Of a stretch of DNA of 7,826 nt, positions 1-6,800 are shown piece by piece. This DNA comes from Acidobacteriaceae bacterium. Its GTDB lineage: Bacteria > Acidobacteriota > Terriglobia > Terriglobales > Acidobacteriaceae. The position numbers and the translations under genes were made by a program. The first letter of the stretch is position 1; each line of letters starts with the position of its first letter. The notes below the pieces were generated by a model. The model did not search any database and was not told where the DNA came from. It was given only the letters and a program-made list of their open reading frames with translations. The stretch is taken from assembly GCA_003164255.1 (NCBI GenBank), contig PLST01000190.1, positions 5,162 to 12,987 on the forward strand, written 5' to 3'.

Positions 1-1652
1 GCCTCCACCGTCAAAGACGGCGAAAAGACGTGCAGGAAGTTGAGCGTATAGAGATCGGAAGTGTTGGCGCTGAGGTCCTGGCTAGGCGCGGGAACGACCC
101 AATTTCCCGATCCCACCCACAAGCCGAGGGGCTCGATGGCGGACTCCCGCTGGCGGCTCCAGCTAATGTAGGCCTTGGTGTTTTCGCTGAAGTTCATGTC
201 GAATTTCGCCAGGTTCTGGTTGGAGTTCTGAGACTCCTGCACCGGCGTGACGTAGTTCCACCCGGACAAATTCGGAGCGGCGAGGTTCGCCACCGGGAGG
301 CTGTCCTGGAGCCACAACTGCGCATTTGGATCGATGCAAGCTGCGTTCATGGTGCCGTTGGTAATCGTGCATCCGGGGCGCTCGGCGAGCAGACCGGCAT
401 CGGTCGGCTGCTGAGGAACGCTCGCGACTCCGTACCGTCCGGCAATGGTGTAGTCCGGTTGAGTGGCCCCGCCCCAAGCGGGAGAGCCCCAGCTGCCCAT
501 AGGACTGAAGTCGCCGGTTTTGATCATGTTTGCGGTCGGCAGAAAAGCGTCGTTGATACCGCCGTCGATCAACTGCTTGTATTCCTCGAAGGCCTCGTGG
601 AAGAAGAACTTCGTTTTGCTGCTGGAGTTGAAACGGGTGTGGGGGATGATCACCGGGCCGCCCACGGTGAATCCGGGATAGTAATAGTGGTTCGGAATCA
701 GCAGATATCCGGGGGTGTAGCCGTTAATGACCTCTTGCTGCTTGTTGTTGGATTCCTCGGCGTTCAGAGCCGAATTGCGGGCAAAGAAGTGGAAATCGCC
801 GTGGAACGCCGAACCGCCGGACTTGCTGAGGGTGTTGATCACCACTGGGCCCTTGGCGTTGTCGGCCCCGTAGTTTGAGGTCATAATCTGGATTTCGGAG
901 ATCATGTCAGGGTTGGGATTGACCGGTGTGGCGGAGCCAGGTGCGCCTGGATCCTCGACGTTCTGACCGTCCTGGTTGATCGAGAGTCCCGTGCCAGACT
1001 GTCCATTGATGCTCACGGCCGCCATGCCGCCAGCGCTGCCATTCACCGTGAAACCGTTGATACCAATAATCTGGCCATCGGAGGCCGGCCGGTTGGTGCC
1101 GCTGAGCGTGATCTGCGCGGAGCCGGGAATGATCCGGAGGATCTCCGTGGCGTTGCGGCCGATCAGGGGCTGTTTCTCCAGGTCTTCCGCCGTGATGGTC
1201 TCAGCCTTCGCACCGGAGTCGATAATGTCGATCTGCCCGGCGCTGGCGCTGACTTCAACCGTTTCAGATTGGGCGCCGACTCTGAGTGCAATGTTGAGGG
1301 TCCTCACGTCCGAGGCGTTCAGGACGATTCCCGAGCCCTGCCACTTCTCAAATCCGGTGGCATCCACCGACACGCTGTAAGTCCCGCCCGGCAACTGCGA
1401 TGCAGAAAAGAAACCAACCTTGTTGGTGGTCAATTGCTGGATGATCTTGGTGGCGTCGTTTTGCACGTTGACCTTGGCGTCCGGGATAACGGCTCCGTTG
1501 GAGTCCGTTACGGTGCCCGATAGACTTCCGAAAATTGACTGTGCGGATGCTGTCGAAGACCCCAGCAGCACGAGCCCAAACACGGCGATCAAACAGGTCA
1601 GGTAACCCGCCATGATGCCTCTGGCCATCCTTGCGTGACGATCAGTAATCAT
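1..1652 (-). CDS. TonB-dependent receptor with carboxypeptidase-regulatory-like domain (partial, N-terminal 550 residues)
   Basis: Probable outer-membrane receptor that takes up large or scarce substrates using TonB energy; the substrate is unknown. The frame is open from the start codon to the window edge, so the C-terminal part is missing. Residues 1-37 form a signal peptide: a basic start, a hydrophobic stretch (LIAVFGLVLL) and a cleavage site after ASA. Residues 40-125 are a carboxypeptidase-regulatory-like beta-sandwich (GTVTDSNGAVIPDAKV, then LPGGTYSVSV). About 145-290 is the plug region (IGRNATEILRIIPG, YGADNAKGPVVINTLSKSGG, FHGDFHFFARNSALNA), followed by the beginning of the beta-barrel. 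This Oar-like architecture, usually 1000-1250 residues, is strongly expanded in Acidobacteriota. I chose the ATG at 1652 because GGAG lies six bases before it. The in-frame ATG at 1664 is possible, with GGGAG ten bases upstream, and would add four residues. The nearest upstream gene on this strand is the malectin sensor-like protein, about 526 bases away. Confidence 0.92.
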   Translation of the reverse strand, partial: MITDRHARMARGIMAGYLTCLIAVFGLVLLGSSTASAQSIFGSLSGTVTDSNGAVIPDAKVNVQNDATKIIQQLTTNKVGFFSASQLPGGTYSVSVDATGFEKWQGSGIVLNASDVRTLNIALRVGAQSETVEVSASAGQIDIIDSGAKAETITAEDLEKQPLIGRNATEILRIIPGSAQITLSGTNRPASDGQIIGINGFTVNGSAGGMAAVSINGQSGTGLSINQDGQNVEDPGAPGSATPVNPNPDMISEIQIMTSNYGADNAKGPVVINTLSKSGGSAFHGDFHFFARNSALNAEESNNKQQEVINGYTPGYLLIPNHYYYPGFTVGGPVIIPHTRFNSSSKTKFFFHEAFEEYKQLIDGGINDAFLPTANMIKTGDFSPMGSWGSPAWGGATQPDYTIAGRYGVASVPQQPTDAGLLAERPGCTITNGTMNAACIDPNAQLWLQDSLPVANLAAPNLSGWNYVTPVQESQNSNQNLAKFDMNFSENTKAYISWSRQRESAIEPLGLWVGSGNWVVPAPSQDLSANTSDLYTLNFLHVFSPSLTVE

Positions 1653-1658
1653 TGTTTT

Positions 1659-1662
1659 CTCC
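1659..1662 (-). promoter_or_regulatory. Ribosome binding site for the TonB receptor
   Basis: GGAG on the minus strand, followed by the six-base spacer AAAACA and then ATG at 1652. It overlaps the alternative upstream ATG at 1664, so it supports the downstream start. A weaker-placed GGGAG ten bases before 1664 leaves the choice open. Confidence 0.6.
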
Positions 1663-1724
1663 ATAGTTCACTGGCTCCCAATAGATCCTTTTTTTCTTTG
1701 CCTAATGCGAATTCTCGGGCCTAG

Positions 1725-1794
1725 GTGCACCCGATCACAGCTTGATCGATGTAATCCAGCCCTCATCTGTGACCCACAGCAGCTCTGGGTGCAC
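1725..1794 (-). promoter_or_regulatory. Nested inverted repeats, possible structured leader of the TonB receptor mRNA
   Basis: Outer arms GTGCACCC (1725-1732) and GGGTGCAC (1787-1794) are perfect complements. Inside them TCACAG (1735-1740) complements CTGTGA (1767-1772). The latter overlaps a compact hairpin, CTGTG-ACC-CACAG, at 1767-1779. The compact hairpin and the longer inner pairing share bases 1767-1771, so they exclude each other. The element lies about 70-140 bases before the receptor start and would be in its 5' UTR if transcription starts in the AT-rich zone at 1855-1930. The arms are short and no known riboswitch family is recognised. Confidence 0.3.
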
Positions 1795-1859
1795 TTTTAT
1801 TTAGCGCGATAATCGACACGAATCCTGCGCGCCGCAAAGGACGCTAGTAAAGTTCAATC

Positions 1860-1885
1860 TTGTACGGAATCGTTAAAGATTGTAC
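1860..1885. repeat. Direct repeat TTGTAC, 20 bases apart
   Basis: TTGTAC occurs at 1860-1865 and 1880-1885, a period of 20 bases or about two helical turns. A third GTAC core is at 1905-1908. Spacing on the same face of the helix fits a site for a dimeric or cooperative DNA-binding protein, but six-base copies are weak evidence. Confidence 0.3.
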
Positions 1886-1944
1886 ATCATTGAAAACAAG
1901 TGACGTACGCAACTTGATTCAGTTGTTACACGGGGCTAGAACAT

Positions 1945-1956
1945 TGCGAATTCGCA
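1945..1956. promoter_or_regulatory. 12-base perfect palindrome TGCGAATTCGCA, possible operator
   Basis: TGCGAATTCGCA is its own reverse complement. A 9-base part, TGCGAATTC, recurs at 1706-1714 close to the receptor start. Both copies are in the noncoding region upstream of the TonB receptor. The symmetric shape fits a transcription-factor site; no specific factor can be named. Confidence 0.3.
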
Positions 1957-2104
1957 GAGAGGCGCACGCTCCCAAAGTTCTATCCCGAGCTCCATCAATA
2001 GGTGGAGAGGCCCCCAAGCGATAGTTGTGCGGAAAGGCTGGCGCCATGAGCGGCAATTGGATAGTCCACCCTTTTTGGCCCATTGATTGCTCTGTTGGGC
2101 GAAA

Positions 2105-2130
2105 GTCGTCGCTTTGGTTGCGCAGACGAC
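2105..2130 (-). terminator. Weak stem-loop after the malectin sensor gene, possible terminator
   Basis: GTCGTCGC (2105-2112) pairs with GC-A-GACGAC (2122-2130) with one bulged A and a loop of nine bases. It lies about 50 bases after the stop codon of the gene ending at 2179. On the minus strand the stem is followed by TTTCGCCC, so the U-tract is poor. It may be an mRNA-end stabilising hairpin instead of an intrinsic terminator. Confidence 0.25.
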
Positions 2131-2178
2131 GCCTGAAACTTCCGCCAGGAAACGGCTAAAAGGGAAGGAATGGTCGTT

Positions 2179-3714
2179 TCACTGGGATTCGTCGATTACC
2201 TCGATACCCGAGACGGTCGCGTTGTTCACAACGGGCTCAAATGTGAGATTGAGCTTCCCTTGTGCGCTCGGGCTCATGTGATGGAAGGTCATGCTTAACT
2301 CGTGGAAGCTTCCCGCTTCCTTGAAGATGTCAAAGTTGTCGAGCATGGTTTGCCCGTTACACATAACCTTGAAGATCCTGCTGCCCACACCCCCGCGGCC
2401 TGGCGCGCTGGGGCCGAAATAGAACTCGACGAAATGAAGAATTACGGTGTATTTATCTCGCGTGTCGACCGGAATCGCATAGGTGAAATGTCCAAACCGT
2501 TCTCCGGCGAAGAGATCCGGATCGGCAGAATCCTGGAGTGGATGTGTTTGAGGAGCCATCCGTCCGTACATGAAGTAGTCGTCCGGATGCCAGAACCGAC
2601 CTTCGGAATCCGTCATAGGCGTGGTTTGCATGATGATCCGAACCGGAAGTTGTGCATGCGGCACACCCGGCAGAATCTCTATCGCGTTCAGCGTGGGTGT
2701 TCCGGTTGCGCCCGAAAACATAATGCCAATAGAGCCATCGTTCCCGGGGGAAACATCGCGAAAAACGCGCTCATCGGCAATCTCTTCCCCCAGGGCATCC
2801 ACGTTAATGTCGAATCCCTGCATTGCCGTTTTGCCATTAATCCAAACGTTGAAGGAACTCGACTCGTTGGACCGTACCTCGGTGGAAAAGAACAGATGTA
2901 CCTCGTAGATACCTGGTTTCAGCGGAATACTGTAGGTGAATTCTCCGCTGCGGGAATGCTCGAAAAGGAATTGATCACTGGTTCTGGCGACGATTCCCGG
3001 GGTTCGCTGCCAGCCGCCCCCACCCATTGAATATTGATCGGGGTTCCACACTCTCCCGGCGCTATCGGTTCTAGGAGGCCCGCTATACCCTGCCATGATT
3101 CGGATCGGTGGAGCGCCCCCTTCTGATTGGGACGGCGTTGGAAGCAAGACAGATTTCAACCCGCTGCCGAGCGTTGCACGCGCTGAAGGCACCCGCGTAT
3201 GAAGGTACAGGTAAAGCACTGACCCTGCTATTGCAATCGCAACGGCGACCGCTGCGAACCTCCAAAGTGGGAAGGGCCGAGCAGGTGGATGCGAATCGTT
3301 GCTCGCTGCTTCCGATTCAGGCTTGGGCGCGAGATTCGGAGCAGCCGGCCAGGGTTCACCCGCAGCTTTGTGCGTGAATACCGGGATATAGCTTCCTGAG
3401 GGAAGCGTCACCTGGATCGGATGATCTCTCCCCTCCGTCTCGTAGAACGTGGCCAGGCGCTTTCGAAGCCGGTGCGTCTCGACCCTCGCGATCGCGTCAT
3501 CCGCGGCGTTGAATACGGTCTTGGAGCGCCCCAGGACATCGGTCGCAATGTTGTATTCGTTGATTTGGTCCAGTTCGCCGGAAAAAAGCTTCTCCCCCAT
3601 GTACTGGAGCAGCTGTGACAATCGTGGCCATCTGGCCAGCGCTTCAACAGCGCGCGTCAATTCAGCGCGTTCCGCCTCAGCGTGTTGGGCCGCGGGACCT
3701 AGAGGCATGACCAC
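2179..3714 (-). CDS. Winged-helix, transmembrane, tandem-malectin protein; putative carbohydrate-responsive one-component regulator
   Basis: 511 residues in three parts. Residues 31-113 resemble the winged-helix domain found at the N-terminus of many Acidobacteriota signalling proteins: helix RLSQLLQYMGEKLF, EYNIATDVLG, a basic putative recognition helix AIARVETHRLRKRLATFYE, and a wing ending in LPSGSYIPVF. A Pro-rich linker (117-147) leads to one membrane helix at about 153-172. Residues 204-348 and 357-508 are two malectin domains, a fold that binds carbohydrates in known members. Landmarks are TDSAGRVW and GFDI in the first, and TDSEGRFW and DNFDIF in the second. Predicted topology puts the DNA-binding part in the cytoplasm and the malectin pair in the periplasm, as in ToxR/CadC regulators. 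The DNA-binding and regulatory roles are inferred. The start is GTG at 3714; ATG at 3708 is an alternative. Neither has a clear Shine-Dalgarno, and an in-frame TGA lies upstream with no other start in between. Confidence 0.88.
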   Translation of the reverse strand: MVMPLGPAAQHAEAERAELTRAVEALARWPRLSQLLQYMGEKLFSGELDQINEYNIATDVLGRSKTVFNAADDAIARVETHRLRKRLATFYETEGRDHPIQVTLPSGSYIPVFTHKAAGEPWPAAPNLAPKPESEAASNDSHPPARPFPLWRFAAVAVAIAIAGSVLYLYLHTRVPSARATLGSGLKSVLLPTPSQSEGGAPPIRIMAGYSGPPRTDSAGRVWNPDQYSMGGGGWQRTPGIVARTSDQFLFEHSRSGEFTYSIPLKPGIYEVHLFFSTEVRSNESSSFNVWINGKTAMQGFDINVDALGEEIADERVFRDVSPGNDGSIGIMFSGATGTPTLNAIEILPGVPHAQLPVRIIMQTTPMTDSEGRFWHPDDYFMYGRMAPQTHPLQDSADPDLFAGERFGHFTYAIPVDTRDKYTVILHFVEFYFGPSAPGRGGVGSRIFKVMCNGQTMLDNFDIFKEAGSFHELSMTFHHMSPSAQGKLNLTFEPVVNNATVSGIEVIDESQ

Positions 3715-3755
3715 CGATCGAGGAGAGATTCCGGTACAACCTTTTTCGTAGCTAG

Positions 3756-3784
3756 ATCATACAACTGCCTGTCATGGCTCGCAA
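3756..3784 (-). promoter_or_regulatory. Sigma70-type promoter of the malectin sensor gene
   Basis: On the minus strand TTGCGA (3784-3779) is followed by a 17-base spacer and TATGAT (3761-3756). That is 4 of 6 and 5 of 6 matches to the consensus boxes with ideal spacing. Transcription would begin near 3749, giving a leader of about 35-40 bases. The -10 box overlaps one of two GTTGTA copies (3765-3760 and 3740-3735), which could be sites of regulation. Confidence 0.55.
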
Positions 3785-3819
3785 CATTCACTTGGAGCAG
3801 CGATGGTGAATCCAGGTGT

Positions 3820-3866
3820 GGGCCCCCTCAATGTCCAGGCCTGGCCTATATAGGGGGCAGGCGCCT
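3820..3866. repeat. Cluster of perfect palindromes between the VWA and malectin genes
   Basis: Within 47 bases lie GGGCCC (3820-3825), CCAGGCCTGG (3835-3844), directly abutting CCTATATAGG (3845-3854), then AGGCGCCT (3859-3866). GCCCCCT (3822-3828) and AGGGGGC (3852-3858) form a 7-base inverted repeat enclosing the middle ones. It starts 17 bases after the VWA stop codon in the direction of transcription. On the minus strand no U-tract follows, so it is not a standard intrinsic terminator. It could be an mRNA 3'-end structure, a protein site upstream of the next promoter, or a small repeat element. Confidence 0.45.
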
Positions 3867-3882
3867 TTTTGGTGTCCGGCAA

Positions 3883-6800
3883 TCAGTTTGGTTCTACCGG
3901 CGGGAGGCGCCGCGTAGCGAGCCTCACTTCTTCCGGGGGAGCTGTCAAAGGCATTGGCAGTTCCAGCGTTCCCAGGTGCCCACTCAACACATCCACGATT
4001 CCGAGTCGCACCGATGTCGCCGTTACCGGCACTTCAAATTCCTGATGCGTGCGTAAGCCGCCGATCTGGGTGTCCTTGTAGGCCGTGGCGTTCAAAGTTG
4101 TTGCCGCCTCCAAGGCATATTGGCTCAGCACGGTGCCTTTGTCCCCGAAAGCCACCGCCATCAAGACCAGATCCGTGGTATGGTTCGCGCCCTTGTTTCC
4201 GAATCGCAGTTCGGGAGCTGCAATCGCATAGTCGACGGAATACCGTTGCAATGGAATGAGGGGTTCTTTCGCTTCCGGACTACCTGCTGAAGCAGGGTTC
4301 GCGGCTTTGTGTGGCTTGCCCAAGGGGACAACCCGAGCCGCGAAAACCATCTGTCGTGCTTGCGGCAATCCTTGCTGCATCGCGGCCGAATTAATTGCAA
4401 CTTTCAAGTCCGACTTGGCAGACGCCGTTTGCTGGTCAATGGCGTAGTAACCACGCCGGTTCGCCACGCGGTATCCCTTCTTGTCGAGCGACACCTTGAC
4501 GCTCCTGAAAGCTCCGTCGTGCGTCTGCTTCTTCGGCGAATAGGTGAGCAGGTAATAGTGCGAGCTCAGATCCGCCGCCGTTTGCATCGCTTTCGTCAGG
4601 TCATTTGTGTTTTCGAATGCTTTCCCGCCGGTCTCGCTCGCCACCTGATCCATCGCCGCATTTACCATCATCCGGTCGTTTCTCAGTTGATCGACTCTCT
4701 GGTCCAAGGCGCTCGGCGCCACAATGGAGCTCGCCTGATTCGTCCCCCCAACCGACACGTGCGCTATGGCCGGCGCTGCAGATCCAGGCAGCCCCATCGT
4801 GGAGGGATTCAGAGCCTCGTCGATGCCAGGTTGAACTTGCACCGCCAACCCGCGCGCGTTCACCGGATACACGGCGATGTGCGCTTCCGCCAGAAGATTT
4901 GCGGTCTTCCGAACAAGATCGGAATACGTCCTAGAGATAAGAGACAGGTTCGATGTATCGACGTTGGGCTTGTCATTGGCGACAAAAGTCAGGGGAAAGG
5001 ATCCCGACAGCCAGATCAGGCTCTTTCTTCCCGGGGTCGCTTGAAGATAGTGTGCCAGCGCGGCAAAGCCGTCGGTGGTGATGAGAGCGCGCCGGTTTAG
5101 TTGGGATGCATCCTCGGTGGCCTGTTGACTTGTGAGATTTTGTACGGAGTTCTCCGCGTTGGGATCGGTTTGGGCCGCCTCCTTGAAGGCCTCGACAAGG
5201 CTTCCCAGATCCGTTCTCTGAAGTTCGGAAGAAATCCTTGGCCGTGCGCTCTTGCTGCTAAGAGTGGCAAGAAGAAGATTCTCGTCCGTGGTGAAGCCTT
5301 GCAGCATTTCCAGGCGTTCGGTCAGCAAAAAGAGAGCGAATCTGGTTCCAGCCGGCTTGGTTCGCATAAACTTCGTCAGCTGCCGTATGGCATCCTGCTG
5401 ATCCGCAATATCAGTATTGAGAAAGTCCAGCAGGATAACAACCATGGGCTGATCTGCCGTTGTATTGTCGTTGTTGTTGAAGATGTTCGAAGGCGGCGGA
5501 GCGCTTGCCACGGGCTTTGCAGGCGCGACCGCGCTATTGCCGTATTCGCGGAAAGAAGCAAGTTCCTGCGGCACTTCGTTTTCTTTTACCTGGAAATCGT
5601 CTTTTGCAAGGCCTTTAATCGCCTGTCCCTTGGAGTCGGTTACCACCGCATCCACGGTCACCTCTTCCACACCGACCTTGAATGTGGGCAGATTTTGAGC
5701 CTGCCCCGTGTCTTGCGCATTCGAGCTCGGCGAACCCGAGCCTCCCGATTTTGCGTCCTGGTTGGATACAGTCGAGAGCTCCATTGGGGCGCGGTTTTCC
5801 GTTCGAACCGGAGCCGCGAAACCGCTTCCCGGCGCTTTTTCAGCGGTTTCGGAGACTTGCTCCGGAGAATCGTCAGCGGTCTCGTCGGTTGAGGACGCGG
5901 TTGGTGCATTCAGATCCGGCGCATCCGAATTCATGGCCAGGTATCTTGTCCGCTCCTCGGTGGTCATCTGCGGCAGATCGTAGAGATTGAGCATGGTTCC
6001 GTCGACTACCGCAAGCCGGCGCCCGTCCGGCGACACGGAATAATTCTCATTCTTCAAAAACGCGGTCTTCGCTTCTGTCTCCAGAAGTTCTTTTCCAGTC
6101 GCCGCTTCCAATACCCTGATTTCCTGTTGCACATCCGGCCAGCTTGGCTTGTCGTCGCTCGGTGCAGACTCCTTCCCATCGCGATTCGGGGACACCGTAC
6201 CGGCAACAATGCGGCTCCCATCGTCACTGCTCAGAACCGCGGGATCAAACTGGCGTCGACTCCATCGCTGCCGCCAAAGCGGATGACCGCTAAGAGTGAA
6301 CACGCTGACGCTGTAAGCATCGTCGTTCGGCGAGCATCGCCCAACCAAAAGGGTCTTATCGGTCGGAAACAGCAGATCCGGCTTGCAAGGCGATCGCACC
6401 TGCATCAAATCCTTGCGTTGATTCTCGCTCTCTCCAAATCGAACCAGCCACGTCTGGCGCACGGGATTATGGACAGAATCGGCATAGCCCGAACTGACTG
6501 GCGCCATTTCGACGACTGCAGGTGCTACATAGGCTTTCTGTACCGCGAGCGTATCTACATCGCGAATCTCGATCTTAACCCTATTTGGGTTTTGTTCATG
6601 TTGCTCCTTGTTCGTATTCGCCTGAATGCGTGACTCGAGAATCAGCTGTTTCCGATCCACAGTGATTCCGCTCCAAAGCAAGTCGTCCGGCGACGAATAC
6701 AAGAGCTTCTCCTGCAGGTCAGAACCGACCAGATAAATATTGTTCGACCGGCGCACCAGAAAACGACCATTCCCCATTGGCCACAAGTATCTTCGATAGT

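Larger units (their letters stand above)
1665..2178. other. Long intergenic region upstream of the TonB receptor
   Basis: About 510 bases with no convincing gene on either strand. It holds the leader of the receptor gene and several short symmetric elements annotated separately: a nested inverted repeat at 1725-1794, TTGTAC direct repeats at 1860-1885, a 12-base palindrome at 1945-1956 and a weak stem-loop at 2105-2130. TAGAAC at 1937-1942 and GTTCTA at 1977-1982 form another 6-base inverted repeat flanking the palindrome. No strong sigma70 promoter towards the receptor was found. The best minus-strand candidate is TTGCGG (1837-1832), a 17-base spacer, and GATTAT (1814-1809), matching the consensus at only 7 of 12 positions. 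The AT-rich stretch at 1855-1930 is the other likely promoter zone. Confidence 0.6.

Noticed and set aside
30..878. Plus-strand reading frame of 282 codons
   Set aside because: It lies antisense to the TonB receptor, whose frame gives clear signal-peptide, plug and barrel motifs; the plus-strand protein has no recognisable feature.
1919..2083. Minus-strand reading frame of 54 codons starting MGQKGW, ending TGA at 1919
   Set aside because: No Shine-Dalgarno, no recognisable domain and composition unlike the neighbours; it spans the palindromes of the intergenic region and looks like chance.
3859..3870. Plus-strand terminator AGGCGCCT followed by TTTTT
   Set aside because: The palindrome has no loop and no plus-strand gene ends before it; it is better described as part of the palindrome cluster.
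4309..5892. Two plus-strand reading frames of 263 codons each
   Set aside because: Both are antisense to the VWA gene, which is supported by family motifs; their Arg/Gly-rich translations look like shadow coding.
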